A DNA stretch of 64,000 nucleotides from Bacillota bacterium (GCA_023433405.1 JAEZCT010000039.1:21861-85860); one strand, 5' to 3'. Numbered from the stretch's first letter, positions 25,301 to 35,610 are shown. Made by a program: numbers and translations. Notes: generated from the letters alone by a model not told the origin.

Positions 25301-28300
25301 CGGTGTAGGTGAAGTGGGTCACGCCGTTCCAGTTCTCGTCGGGGGTAAACACCACCTTGCCCTGAGCGTTCAGCGCAACGCTGCCGTGGTTCGGCTTTGT
25401 CAGACTGTCGGGGTTGACGGCCAGCACCTGCGCGCCCAAATCGTAGCCGAATGATTGGTTCAGGGCAGAATCCTTATCAATATCCTTGTCGTTTGCCAGC
25501 ACGTCAATGGCAACCTCCGTGTCCTCGGGGGTGGAGGCCGTATCATTTATCGCCTCCGGCGCGTCGTTCTCCGGCGTTACGGTAACGGTGACCTGCGCTG
25601 TTCGTTTTACTCCCGCAGGGTCTTGCATGGTGTAGGTAAACACCTCTACCCCGTTCCAGTTCTCGTCAGGGGTATACAGCACCTTGCCGTCCTCTATCTT
25701 GGCGGTGCCATGCTCAAGGCCCGCAAACGGCAGTGTCAGCGTCAAAATTTCATCCGCCGGCTTTGCGTCGGGGTGCAGGTTAAGGCTTGTATTCTTGTCT
25801 ATATCCAGGTCGTTGCTAAGTACGTCAATGGATACCGGGGCATCCTCCGCGGTGGTTATGGTGTCCGCCGCCGGTATCGGCGGGTCGTTCACAGGGGTAA
25901 CCGTTATCGTCACAGTCGCCGTGTCGGTGGCTCCCGCCCGGTCTCTTACGGTGTAAATCAGGGTCGCGTCGCCGTTAAAATCTGCCTGTGGTGTAAAGCG
26001 GATGGTTTTAGAGCCGCCTTCAATCGCCGCCGTACCGTGGGCTACCGCGCCGATGGATGCCACAAACAGCTCGTCGCCCAAGGCGCTGGAAAGCAAATCC
26101 TCATCGTCGTCGTTTGTGAGAACCGTCAGAACAACCGCCGTATCTTCGGCTGTCGTACCGAAGTCGTCTGCGGCAACCGGCGCGTCATTGACCGAGGATA
26201 CCGCCACAGGGAAGGTCAGGGAATCGCTAAGCCCCCCCGCGTCCCGCACCCTGATGGTAATCGCCGCCGCGCCGTTCCATTTGCCGGAGCTGTACTCAAT
26301 GGTTCTCTTGGTGTAATCCTCGGCATCCGGAACATGCAGGGTAATCGCGTCATTCTTTATAATACTCTGCTTACTGCTTTCGGCGGTCACGGTTAGGGTT
26401 TGTGCCTCGTCGTCTACATCGGTAACCGTAAAATGATAGGCCGGCGAGGTCATACCCTCGGAGATATCGGTCGCCGTAATCGGGCCGGTAATGACCGGCG
26501 CGTCGTTGACGGGAATGATGTGGATATCCACCTGAAAGGTAGCCTCATGCGCTTCGGAGCCCTCCACCGTATCCTTCATCGTATAGTGAAAAGAGAAGTC
26601 CTCGTTGCTGTTAAGTCTTGGGGTATACTTTATCTGGTAGCCGACTGTCTCGTTGCCCACGATTTCGGCGGTTCCGTGCCCAGGAGGAAGGTCAATGCTC
26701 AGAATGGTCAGCTGCTCGTCATCGGTGTCAAGGTCTACATCGTCGTTTTTGAGCACATCCAGCAGCGTGACCGTATCCTCAATAACATCGAACTCATCAT
26801 CACCGCCGGTGGGCGCATCCGGCATGGGGTTTATCATAATCTTAAAGCTGGTTGTGGAGCTGCCGGCCTGTGAATCGGTGGCGGTCAGGGTAATGGTTAC
26901 CTCTCCGTTCTGATCCTTCAAAGACGTAGCCTTTACCGTCCTTTCCGAGCCGCTGCCGCCTGCGGGGTTTGTGACGGTAATCAGATTATTTGCGATAACA
27001 GTGACTTTACTGCTTGCTCCGGTGACAGAAACATCGTCGTCATCGTCCTCCTCATCGGTAACGGTAAACGCAATCTCTCCCGTGCCATCTTCGGCATCCT
27101 CGTCAAAGCTTGTATCCGCTATAACAGAGATGACCGGCGCGTCGTTGACGGGGTTGACCTTAACCTGCACCGTCCCGTCGGTCTCAGAGTTCAGACCCAG
27201 CTGGTCTACTGTTTTGTAGGTAATTGTGACGGTCTGTGCCGTCTTGCTCGTCCAATCCTTGTTGGGGGTAAAGCGCAGGGTGTCATTTTTTCCGGCCTCG
27301 GCTATTACCTCAAGGGTTGCGCCTTCAATCGCGCCGGCTGTCACCTGTACGGTGCCCTCCACAAATTTTAAGATATCCCCTTCATACAAAAGATCCACAT
27401 CGTCGTTATCGAGCGGCTTGAGGGCAATCGGGTGGTTCTCATCGGTAGCATAAACCGCCTGGGAGACCGGCACCGGTCGGTCATTGACCGGCTCAACCAC
27501 AACACGAAAGGTGGTGGTTGCCGTGGCGTTATCGCCATCCTTTACCGTCAGGGTAATTACCGCCGTGCCGTTCTGGTCAGGCCTTGGGGTTACCTTAACG
27601 CCGCATTTGCCGTCCGCGTCCGGCCCCGTAACGGCAATGCCTCCCGTCACCAGCCCCGGCTGTGTAACACTGATGATTTGATATGAAACCGTCAGCGCGT
27701 TTTTGGCGGTTTCAATATCCGATACGGTAAACGTAAGCTCACCCGTATTGCCATCCTCCAAAATGGTTTGGTCTGCAATCGCAGTGATTGTGGGGATGTC
27801 GTTAATGGGCTTTACGTTTATTGAAACCGTAAAGCTTCCCGTTTCCCCCGCCTTATCCCGCATCTCGTAGGTAAAGCTATCGAGCCCGAAGTAGTTTTCA
27901 TCGGGCAGGTAAACGAGGTTCTCCTCGCCCGCGCTCCAGGTAATGGTGCCGTGGGCGGGGTCGGAAACACTTAAGAAGGTAAGCTCCTCCAGGTTCGGAG
28001 CTGTATTGGTATATAAATCCACGTCGTCGTTGCCAAGCAGCCGGGCAATGCTGACGGTTAGCCCGGTATCCTCGTTCGTGGTCAGGTACTTGTCGTTTGA
28101 CGGCCTGCCTGCGTCGCTGTCGTCGCCGCCCGCGGGCTTGTCGTTGACGGGGGTAACCGTAATGGTAACCTCCGCGGTGTCGGTCTTGTTCCCCGTATCA
28201 CGAACGGTGTAGGTAAACTGCTCCGTGCCGTTCCAGTTCGCGTCAGGAGTATATTTTATGGTTTTGTCAGGCAGGATTTGAACCGTGCCGTGTTCAACTC

Positions 28301-31300
28301 CGGCAAACCCTCCCGCAACAACGCTCAGAACCTCCGTCACGCCGCCCTTGTTCAGGTCTGCGTCAAGGTCAATGTCCTTATCGTTATCCAGTACGCTGAT
28401 GATAACCGCCGTATCCTCCGGGGTAGTTACCGCGTCGGGCAGGGCCTCCGGCGAATCGTTAACGGGTCTGACGGTGACGGGCACCGTTTTTTCCGCATAC
28501 CCGCCCTCGGAATCCGTCACCTTAATCTTCAAGGAGTCCGGCCCGTTATAATCGGCAATGGGGGTATAGGTGTATACGCCGGAGCTTTCGTTAATTACAG
28601 CTGTTCCATGGGCGGGCTGCTCCGACACCGAGAAGGACAGCACACCCGGTTCTATGTCTGTGGCAGCGGCAGTCCGGGTAATGGCTGTATCCTCATCGGT
28701 AACAAGCGCGGCTGCCGAAAGAGTGGGGTTATCGTTGACCGCGATAACGCGAACCGTGAAAATTTCGATAGTGGTGTTTACCCCGTCAAAGGCGGTAACC
28801 TTGATGGTTCCCTCCCCGTTTGCGTTGAGCGCGGGGCTAATTTTTGCGGTCTTGCTCTGGCCGATGCCAGAAAGCAGGATGCCCGAGCTTGGCAGCAGAG
28901 AGGTGGTTTGCGAGGTCATGGTAACAAGCAGGCTGGTTGCCGCCGTTTCGGCGTCTGTGACCTGGAAGGGGAAGCTGTCGGGCGTATCCTCATACAGCAC
29001 CCACACCCCTTCATGCTCCGTTTCCATATTCGTAATAACGGGCGGGTCGTCCACCGGCACAACCTTGATTGTTACCGTAGCGGAGGAATACTCCCCATTG
29101 CCGTCGGTAATCGTATAGGTAAAGGTATCGTTTGCTCCGCTAAAGTTAACGGGCGGGGTGTATAAAATGGTATTATCTCCATTTAGGACAGCGCTCCCGC
29201 CTTTCGCCGTGGGGCTTTGAACAGCCGTAATGGTCAGGGTATCCCCTTCCGCGTCGGTGTCGTTTGCAAATACATTGACGGTGAGGGGTTGATCCTCGTC
29301 GGTGCTGAAGGTATCATCCTTCGCGACAGGGGCGTCGTTAACCGGGTGAACTGTTACCTTGACATTGCCTGGAGTTCTGCCGTCGTTGGTGTCCGACACA
29401 TGATAGGTAAAGGTATCCTCCCCATAAAAATCCTTGTCGGGCGTATAGGTGACGGTTTTTCCGTTACTGGTCACACGGCCGTGCGGCGGCTGTGAAACGG
29501 CAACCACATTTAGGGCGTTATTCGGGTCCTCTATATCGGAATCGTTATTTAGCACGCTAATGACGACGGGCTTCTCCTCATCGGTCTCTGCCACATCATC
29601 CACCGTTACAGGCAGGTCGTTTACCGAATACACGGTAATCGTAAAGAACTGGCTTACCGTATCGTTGCCATCGGTTACCGAAAGCTTTACGGTAATTGCG
29701 CCATAGCCGTTTTGTACGGGGTGCGCCGTAATGGTGGTATTGCCCGTGTTTGTAATCGCGCCCGCGCCAAACAGCACCGAAGCCGGGATATCGAGGCTTG
29801 TGGTCAGACTATCTCCGTCTACGTCGGAAACGGTATATTGGATGTCAAGGGTGCTGTCTTCGGCGGTAATGTACTCAGAGAGCAGGTTGTGAATTACTGG
29901 CGGGTCGTTGACGTTTTCTATGGTCACGGTAATCCTTCCGGTTACAACCGCCTTGCCGTCGTTAAGCGCATAGCTAAATTCATCCGTACCGTGGTAATTG
30001 GCTTTGGGTCGGTAGGTAATCGTGCCATCCGCGTTTACCTCTGCCGTACCGTTTGACGGCAGACTGCCCGATACCAGCTCTGCGGTAAGCGCATCCCCGT
30101 CCGGGTCACTGTTTGCGTTCATCACCGTAAAGTCGGTGGCCGTATCCTCACTGACGGTAAAATGCAGGTCAGGTACAATCGGCAGGTCGTTTACAGGGTC
30201 AACCGTCAGGAGAAAGGTGTCCTCAACGGGAACTAAGCCGTCGGAAACCTGTACGGTAATAGGCACAGCACCAAAGGCATCGGCAACCGGCTTTAAGCGC
30301 AGCTTTGCCGTATTCTCACCCGGCACACGGGTAATGGTCACACCATCCCCGAGCAAAATGCGCTGGGAAGGGTCGGAGGGGTAGGCGGTAAAGGTGAGGT
30401 TGTCGCCATCCACATCCTGAAAGCTGACAATCAGCTCCCCGGACTGGGTATCCTCGTCAATTCGCAGGTCGGCGGGTACCACGGTAAACTCCGGGGGGTC
30501 GTTTACCGGGAATATTGTAATGTTCACCTGAGCCGTGGCAGTATTCCCCTCGGCGTCGGTAATCGTGTAGCTGAAATGCTCCTTGCCGTTAGCGTTCGGA
30601 GAGGGGGTGTAGGTAAACCGTCCGTTTGCGGCGTCTATCGCGGTAACGGTACCCAGTGTAGGCGTGCCGATGGTCATTGCGGTAATCGCGACCCCTGGCT
30701 TTGGATGAATGGGCAGGGTAACCGAAAACGGCGCGCAATCCTCAAATACCTCCCGATACTCATTCTCCACCCACAGTGAGGAGGTGAAATAGGTGGCGAA
30801 ATGTACCGTGCCTGTTCCGTACTTAACCTCTGCGTCGCCGGGAGAGAGCCTGTCGCGGATGCGGAAGGTAAAGGAATCCTCCCCACGCTCGCCGGGTGCT
30901 TCCTGGTTGCGGGTATAGGTGATCGTTCCGCTTTCATTAATGGTTACCGTGCCATAATGGGGCTGGGTAACAATCTCGTGGGTATACCGCGTGTCGTTTT
31001 CCACATCGTGGCTAGGTGCCAGCACATCGATGTCTGCGGAGGCGGATACCTCGTTTTGCAGAGTTTTATAAATGCCGTACACATAATACGGCGCGTCGTT
31101 TATGGGGTTAACCGTAATGTTCACGGTGCCCTGCGCGGTTTTTTCACCATCCGATACGATATAGCCAAAGGAGTCCGGCCCGTAGTAATTGCCAAAGGGC
31201 TCGTAGGTATATTTGCCGTCCGCGCCGGTAAGGATACCATGCTGCGGCATGGAATAAATGGAGATGATGCGCAGTAACGCCGGGTCAGAATCGATATCGG

Positions 31301-34300
31301 TCACATGGGCTAATACATCAATATTTTCTGCGCGCTCATCCTCCTCCATGATGATTGTAAAGTCCTCATCCGCTACTGGGGCATCGTTGATGGGAAAAAC
31401 AGTTACACGGAAGCTTGCTTCAGCGGTTTTACCGGTGCTGTCGGTGGCGGTAAGGGTAACAATCGCGGTTCCCGAACGGTTGGCCGCGGGGGTCACTGTT
31501 ACGGTGCGGCTTTCCTCGTTTAGTTCAACCAGCAGGCTTGCGGGGTCGTTGGGTATTAACGCGTCGTTATCCGACTGGGCGGTTACCGTCACGGTGTCCC
31601 CCGCGTCGGGGTCGATTACGGTAAACTCAATCGGTCCGGTGCTGGTATCCTCATCAATGGACTGATTGGGCGGCACCTTGGTAAACACCGGCGAGAACTT
31701 CGCGCCGCCGATAGAAACATTCACCGTCGCCTCGGCGGTGTCTATGCCGTCGGTGATGGTGTAGGTAAAGCTGTCGGTGGCGGGTCCCATGACAGAAGCG
31801 CGGTAGAGCAGCGTGTTGCCGGTTCTCGTTACCGTACCCATGCCGGGCGTCCCGATAGCCGTAATAGAAAGGGTGTCGCCGTCCACGTCATAGTCATTAT
31901 CGAGCGGTTTAAACTCGGCCACACCGTCGCCGCCGGTATATACATAATCGTCGTTCGCAATGGGGGCATCCTGAGCGGGATCGATTACCAGTAAAAACTC
32001 GGCGATGGCATACTGCTGCCCGTCACTGACCGTCACGGATATCGTCACGCTGCCGTTGGCGTCCTTGTTGGGGGTGACGGATAGGGTGTATTTCCCCTCC
32101 GCGCCTGGTACAATCACAATGCCGTCCGCCGCCACCTTTTCCGGGTCTGCGCTGCCCGCCGTCACAATCAGGCCGCCGACGGGGGTTTCCAGGTCGGAAA
32201 TCGTAAACTTTACGCCGGCGAGGGCTTGATCCTCGTTTGTGCGATAGCTGTTGGTCACATCCAGCTCAATCTTGGGCGGGTCGTTTACATCGCTTGCGTC
32301 CAGCGTCACGGTAGCGGTAGCAAAAAGACCGTTTCCGTCAGAAATTTCATAGGTAAAGGTGGTGTTCACGGCATCGTTGTCGGGCGGGTCAAACCGGTAA
32401 ACGGTTTCGCTGATCTTAACCAGCGTACCCACCGAGGGTTGCGTTACAACCCGGACAAACTGCAGGGTGTCGCCGTCAATATCGCTGTCATTGGCAAGCA
32501 GGGTTGCCACGTTAATGAGTAAGGGTACATCCTCGGTATAGGAAAGCACATCATCCTTCGCAACCGGCTGGTCATTGACCGGCGTGATGTGAATGGTGAT
32601 CTCCTTTTCAATCACTATCAGGCCGTCGCCCAGCTTAAGCATAATCTTCGCATCCCCGTTCGCGTTGGGGGCGGGGGTAAAATGCAGGGTAATGGCGCCG
32701 TCCTCCTCACCCACGCCATCGACAGAAATCGATGAGGGTGCAAAACGCGGCGACGTGCTGGCGGCCTGCAGCATCAGAGAATCCGTGGCGGTTTCCACGT
32801 CATTGATGGTAAAGGTAATTGTTTGCGCGCCGCAATCCTCCAAAACCGTATATGCATCAAGCAGCCCGTCGTACTCTGGCGGGTCGTTAAACGCCGCTAC
32901 GGTGACCTTGACCGTTGCCGTTGCGGTCAGCCCCGCTTTATCGCTAACCGTATACTCAAAGCTGTCTACACCGGACCAGTTATGAGCCGGCGTATACTTA
33001 ATTTTTTGCTTGCCGCCATCCTCCACCACCTCCGCCGAGCCGTTGGCTGGCTGTGAGGGTATGGTGATGCTAAGGGCTTCTTCCGCGTCCACACCGATAT
33101 CCGGGTCGCTGTCGTTAGCAAGCACATCGATAATCCGATAAACATCCTCCGTCGTGTTCGCGGCGTCATCCACCGCAACCGGCGGGTCGTTGAGGTTAGA
33201 AACCGTTATGGTCACGACGGCAGGCGCGCTTGCGCCGGTGCCGTCTGTGGCACGGTAGGTAAAGCCATCCGTCCCCGAAAAACGTGCGGCGGGAGTGTAA
33301 ACAAGGGTATTTCCGCTTTTTGTCACCGTGCCGTGGCTAGGCTGGGTATAGTCCTTAATCGACAGGGCATTGCCCTCTTCGTCGGTGTCGTTGAGAAGTA
33401 CCTGAATGGCTATGGGGGTATCCTGCTCCGTTTCAGCCGAATCGTCAAAGGCCACAGGCGGGTCGTTCACCGCGTCTACCGTGACCGTAAAGGCGCTTAC
33501 CGTACTGCGCTCCGGGTCGGAGACCGTTACGGTAACTGTGGCGGAGCCATGCTTGTTTAATTCCGGGGCAAGCACCAGGCTGACCACACCGTCGTGATTG
33601 GTTACAGCCGGGTCTGGCAGCAGTGCGTGATTTGAGGAAACGGCGGTAACGGTCAGATCGTCCGCATCGGTTTCCGAGTCGGCGACCGTGAAGCTTACGG
33701 TATGGGTGGTATCCTCCTCCATCGTCACATCCTCAAGCGCGCTGATTATCGGCGCGGCGTTGATTGTGATGGTCTTCAGTGCAGCGTTGCCCGCCTTGTC
33801 GCTGACGACAACGGTATAGGGCGCGCCTGTGTTGATTTGAAAGGACGCCCCGGAAAGCTCCGTGCCGTTCGCTAAAACGTAGGCGATATCCCGAATACCG
33901 GAAGCCCACCAAACCTTATAAAGCCCCGAGCCGGAATCGCTTCGGGTAACTGTGGCGGTCGCCTTTACGCCGTTATCCTCCGAAATCGCGACGGATAGCT
34001 CCGGCGGAGTGGTGTCAAGCCTCGCGGTTTTGCCGACTATGGGGGATACATTGCCCGCCTCGTCCACAACCCGCGCCTCTATGACGGTTTCGCCCTCACC
34101 TTCTATCCTGCCCTGTTCGGAATAGGTCTGCCAGCTGCCTCCGTTAACGCGGTACTCCGTCCGCTCGGGGCTTTGCCCCTCCGGCTCTTCGGCCGCTGCT
34201 ACGGTGTAATCAACCGGCAGGTTTGTCCACCCCTCCGCACTGAGCGAAAGGACGGGCGCCGCGGGGGAGCTTTTATCTATGCCTGTGATGGATACCGTCA

Positions 34301-35075
34301 CAGGCTCGGATCTTTTCCCAGAATAATCCTCTGCGTAAAATGAGCGCTCGCCATTTTCCGCGGCGGTATACTCAAAGGTGTGGGCAGGAGAGCCCGATAC
34401 TCTTTCGCCGGTATCGGCGTCATAGATCCCTTCTATGCCGCTGGTGCCGTCGTGTGCTTTTACCCTGACCGAAACCGGGGCGTTCGTCCACCCGTTCGCG
34501 TAGCTTGCGCCGATGACAGGCTCGTCTTGGTCGGGAATAAACAGGGCGGGCGCGGTAAAAATAACGGGCTCGTCGGAGGCACTGCCCTCCACGCATACAG
34601 TAATAAACCGTGTTCCCGCGGGTATGGGCGCGGAGACAACAATCGCTTTTGAGTTGCCCGTGTCGCCCGGTTCCCGCTGCCGCTGTGCCGAGGGGTCGTC
34701 GGGTACGCTATCTTCCTCGCTAAAGTAAAGCAGCGCCTTCGCTTCATCGTTGTCTGAGTCTATCCTCGCGTTAACGGAAAAGCGCACGGTAAGCCCGCCA
34801 AGGTCGATGGACGCGGCGATTGCCGACACATCCACTGTGTTAATCGCGCTGCCTTCCTTGCCGGCGGCCACGGTAACCACGGTATCTACCGCCACCCCGG
34901 CTGTCGCCACCCATCCGTCAAAGCCGGAAAGGTAGTCGTCATCCAACCAAAAAACTGTGGCTTCCTCCGCGAGCAACAGTAGCGGGGAAGCTTGCGGAGC
35001 CAGCAGGCAAAAGCTAAGCAGGACCGCAACGAGACCTCGATACAGTTTTTGCGACAGCAAACGGCGCGTTGTCAT
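22380..35075 (-). CDS. Giant membrane-anchored surface protein with about 32 cadherin-like tandem repeats
   Basis: This 4231-residue protein has a signal peptide at about 1-36, Ig-like/OmpL47-type segments to about 450, then about 32 units of 90-110 residues. Each unit begins near VNDAPVA.DD and TxED and carries DxDxD-type loops (NDTDEEGN, NDSDIDGD) expected to bind calcium. These are the bacterial cadherin-like (Cadherin_5/Big_9-like) repeats of adhesins. A Ser-rich linker of about 100 residues, one transmembrane helix (WLLLLLAGLVLLLILFLW) and a basic cytosolic tail of about 95 residues follow. There is no LPXTG sorting motif or S-layer domain. ATG at 35075 with AAGGGG upstream. Monocistronic. 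Adhesion or matrix role inferred. Confidence 0.88.
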   Translation of the reverse strand: MTTRRLLSQKLYRGLVAVLLSFCLLAPQASPLLLLAEEATVFWLDDDYLSGFDGWVATAGVAVDTVVTVAAGKEGSAINTVDVSAIAASIDLGGLTVRFSVNARIDSDNDEAKALLYFSEEDSVPDDPSAQRQREPGDTGNSKAIVVSAPIPAGTRFITVCVEGSASDEPVIFTAPALFIPDQDEPVIGASYANGWTNAPVSVRVKAHDGTSGIEGIYDADTGERVSGSPAHTFEYTAAENGERSFYAEDYSGKRSEPVTVSITGIDKSSPAAPVLSLSAEGWTNLPVDYTVAAAEEPEGQSPERTEYRVNGGSWQTYSEQGRIEGEGETVIEARVVDEAGNVSPIVGKTARLDTTPPELSVAISEDNGVKATATVTRSDSGSGLYKVWWASGIRDIAYVLANGTELSGASFQINTGAPYTVVVSDKAGNAALKTITINAAPIISALEDVTMEEDTTHTVSFTVADSETDADDLTVTAVSSNHALLPDPAVTNHDGVVSLVLAPELNKHGSATVTVTVSDPERSTVSAFTVTVDAVNDPPVAFDDSAETEQDTPIAIQVLLNDTDEEGNALSIKDYTQPSHGTVTKSGNTLVYTPAARFSGTDGFTYRATDGTGASAPAVVTITVSNLNDPPVAVDDAANTTEDVYRIIDVLANDSDPDIGVDAEEALSITIPSQPANGSAEVVEDGGKQKIKYTPAHNWSGVDSFEYTVSDKAGLTATATVKVTVAAFNDPPEYDGLLDAYTVLEDCGAQTITFTINDVETATDSLMLQAASTSPRFAPSSISVDGVGEEDGAITLHFTPAPNANGDAKIMLKLGDGLIVIEKEITIHITPVNDQPVAKDDVLSYTEDVPLLINVATLLANDSDIDGDTLQFVRVVTQPSVGTLVKISETVYRFDPPDNDAVNTTFTYEISDGNGLFATATVTLDASDVNDPPKIELDVTNSYRTNEDQALAGVKFTISDLETPVGGLIVTAGSADPEKVAADGIVIVPGAEGKYTLSVTPNKDANGSVTISVTVSDGQQYAIAEFLLVIDPAQDAPIANDDYVYTGGDGVAEFKPLDNDYDVDGDTLSITAIGTPGMGTVTRTGNTLLYRASVMGPATDSFTYTITDGIDTAEATVNVSIGGAKFSPVFTKVPPNQSIDEDTSTGPIEFTVIDPDAGDTVTVTAQSDNDALIPNDPASLLVELNEESRTVTVTPAANRSGTAIVTLTATDSTGKTAEASFRVTVFPINDAPVADEDFTIIMEEDERAENIDVLAHVTDIDSDPALLRIISIYSMPQHGILTGADGKYTYEPFGNYYGPDSFGYIVSDGEKTAQGTVNITVNPINDAPYYVYGIYKTLQNEVSASADIDVLAPSHDVENDTRYTHEIVTQPHYGTVTINESGTITYTRNQEAPGERGEDSFTFRIRDRLSPGDAEVKYGTGTVHFATYFTSSLWVENEYREVFEDCAPFSVTLPIHPKPGVAITAMTIGTPTLGTVTAIDAANGRFTYTPSPNANGKEHFSYTITDAEGNTATAQVNITIFPVNDPPEFTVVPADLRIDEDTQSGELIVSFQDVDGDNLTFTAYPSDPSQRILLGDGVTITRVPGENTAKLRLKPVADAFGAVPITVQVSDGLVPVEDTFLLTVDPVNDLPIVPDLHFTVSEDTATDFTVMNANSDPDGDALTAELVSGSLPSNGTAEVNADGTITYRPKANYHGTDEFSYALNDGKAVVTGRITVTIENVNDPPVIHNLLSEYITAEDSTLDIQYTVSDVDGDSLTTSLDIPASVLFGAGAITNTGNTTITAHPVQNGYGAITVKLSVTDGNDTVSQFFTITVYSVNDLPVTVDDVAETDEEKPVVISVLNNDSDIEDPNNALNVVAVSQPPHGRVTSNGKTVTYTPDKDFYGEDTFTYHVSDTNDGRTPGNVKVTVHPVNDAPVAKDDTFSTDEDQPLTVNVFANDTDAEGDTLTITAVQSPTAKGGSAVLNGDNTILYTPPVNFSGANDTFTYTITDGNGEYSSATVTIKVVPVDDPPVITNMETEHEGVWVLYEDTPDSFPFQVTDAETAATSLLVTMTSQTTSLLPSSGILLSGIGQSKTAKISPALNANGEGTIKVTAFDGVNTTIEIFTVRVIAVNDNPTLSAAALVTDEDTAITRTAAATDIEPGVLSFSVSEQPAHGTAVINESSGVYTYTPIADYNGPDSLKIKVTDSEGGYAEKTVPVTVRPVNDSPEALPDAVTTPEDTAVIISVLDNDKDIDLDADLNKGGVTEVLSVVAGGFAGVEHGTVQILPDKTIKYTPDANWNGTEQFTYTVRDTGNKTDTAEVTITVTPVNDKPAGGDDSDAGRPSNDKYLTTNEDTGLTVSIARLLGNDDVDLYTNTAPNLEELTFLSVSDPAHGTITWSAGEENLVYLPDENYFGLDSFTYEMRDKAGETGSFTVSINVKPINDIPTITAIADQTILEDGNTGELTFTVSDIETAKNALTVSYQIISVTQPGLVTGGIAVTGPDADGKCGVKVTPRPDQNGTAVITLTVKDGDNATATTTFRVVVEPVNDRPVPVSQAVYATDENHPIALKPLDNDDVDLLYEGDILKFVEGTVQVTAGAIEGATLEVIAEAGKNDTLRFTPNKDWTSKTAQTVTITYKTVDQLGLNSETDGTVQVKVNPVNDAPVISVIADTSFDEDAEDGTGEIAFTVTDEEDDDDDVSVTGASSKVTVIANNLITVTNPAGGSGSERTVKATSLKDQNGEVTITLTATDSQAGSSTTSFKIMINPMPDAPTGGDDEFDVIEDTVTLLDVLKNDDVDLDTDDEQLTILSIDLPPGHGTAEIVGNETVGYQIKYTPRLNSNEDFSFHYTMKDTVEGSEAHEATFQVDIHIIPVNDAPVITGPITATDISEGMTSPAYHFTVTDVDDEAQTLTVTAESSKQSIIKNDAITLHVPDAEDYTKRTIEYSSGKWNGAAAITIRVRDAGGLSDSLTFPVAVSSVNDAPVAADDFGTTAEDTAVVLTVLTNDDDEDLLSSALGDELFVASIGAVAHGTAAIEGGSKTIRFTPQADFNGDATLIYTVRDRAGATDTATVTITVTPVNDPPIPAADTITTAEDAPVSIDVLSNDLDIDKNTSLNLHPDAKPADEILTLTLPFAGLEHGTAKIEDGKVLYTPDENWNGVEVFTYTMQDPAGVKRTAQVTVTVTPENDAPEAINDTASTPEDTEVAIDVLANDKDIDKDSALNQSFGYDLGAQVLAVNPDSLTKPNHGSVALNAQGKVVFTPDENWNGVTHFTYTAMDPSGAESLPATVTVTVTQVNDQPDAKDDTAATVEDVPVTIDVLDNDEDTDAVASLNANPGAETKHIKADGFSGVTNGTVTIAGDKLQFTPNEDWNGITTFTYTMVDQGGLSSSADVTVTVRAANDAPVANDDSAETDEDIPAVIDALANDTDVDTDADLNKDPDYDPASETKSVKPDSFAGVTNGAVAINPDGNIVFTPDENWNGITDFTYQAVDKAGAVSNPARVTVTVNAINNSPTAMPDEAVTPEDTAVVIDAVANDKDVDLTTGNDEDLLIISTADVHNGTVTISGDQKAVTFTPAEHWNGVEEFKYTIEDRDGHKSTGLITVTVTPVNDAPVAADDEREIDEDGYAVISVLANDSDPDIGREGDTLTVISAGPAEHGTVEITGSGTTVAYTPHENWFGVESFSYTIEDEQQLSDTATITITVHSVNDAPTIPTLLTPNTGDYFKDTQTVPVTWELSTDVEGSDVTYDLYFYDGASESLLVGDLSETKYDHLLIDTDLTTDDVRYRVVATDGAATAQDIGEDFIIDNEAPRNITVRTLTPIGNEIADDDWTNTDVRFSLSDGTDLLPFGYGYRTSTDDPYTGLTSGQEVLFEETGEYTVYYRAADILDNAFTAFRRIRVDKVAPLVPLIEYAEASGKDKVTVTFTPYDDPGGSGNATITFPNRKRVSTDEPVKWETKKNGTFSFVITDVAGNVTGFTATISTIKPPSAPPSSPPSGDDDGGSSSSAVSSASSSGLTSSSASSTVSSSPASSSSSSGSSSSSAQSSSQAASSGASSHTPGDEEEKGSSGSSQSPDSSSDGEGGSSKPGKGGTPGSDSPLQAFFTPLLTFAKSIQGFFTDVSVLSSNVAFDNGSFPWLLLLLAGLVLLLILFLWRPVIVEYEGRRDSGKEYRKVRRRFAHCPKKEKTLELDVTFHPDRVVLEKVTVTFRRLFTRRMRVRDVQVKFNDKTIFLSRVKKDQIKRWTTSIQL

Positions 35076-35321
35076 AATTTTTTCCCCTTAACGTGTAATA
35101 GCTCATAGCAGATTTGGCAGTATAAAGCAGCGTAATTGCATAAGACCGATAAAAGAAAGCGGGGAGAATGCCAGAACGCAGTATTAATTACATTATATTA
35201 CCTTACTCTAACAGGATTCTAACAAAATACACGGGGTTTCGAGGCATAGTAACGATATTCTCTTTTATTTTGTTGACACCAATTATCAGCAAATGTCGTT
35301 TTTTGTACATTGATATAGGAT

Positions 35322-35350
35322 ATTATACCGTTTTTATTGGAAAAAAACAA
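35322..35350 (-). promoter_or_regulatory. Probable promoter of the giant surface-protein gene
   Basis: On the minus strand, TTGTTT (35350-35345), a 17-base spacer and TATAAT (35327-35322), about 250 bases before the start codon. The rest of 35076-35448 is AT-rich with no gene I can support. Confidence 0.45.
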
Positions 35351-35448
35351 TCTTTTTGATTTTGCTTTTTACTATTTTATGAATCGAATAATTAACGTCG
35401 GAAGATTATCTCAAAAGCTGTCAATATACACTAATCGCTGTCTCGTTA

Positions 35449-35555
35449 TAATACTATTCTCCGATAAAAGTGTTGATAAAAATCCGCGTCAAAATCCATA
35501 AATTAAAGATTTTGACGCGGATTTTTATACACTTCTTAATCGGATAATAGTATAA
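35449..35555 (-). repeat. Palindromic intergenic repeat, copy 5 (type B, most symmetric)
   Basis: Ends TAATACTATTCTCCG / CGGATAATAGTATAA. Here the inner arms AAAAATCCGCGTCAAAATC and GATTTTGACGCGGATTTTT are fully complementary, so the whole element folds into one long hairpin with an 11-base loop. Confidence 0.92.
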
Positions 35556-35610
35556 ACAGCTTTGCGCTTTACATAATTAATACCCGTTTTAAAGAAAAGC
35601 AAGAATGAGT

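Noticed and set aside
23811..33600. Long plus-strand reading frames opposite the giant gene
   Set aside because: They are antisense shadows of the repeat-rich minus gene, with no SD or domain and biased composition.
35168..35359. 63-residue plus-strand frame upstream of the giant gene
   Set aside because: It overlaps the likely promoter of the giant gene, is AT-rich and lacks an SD.
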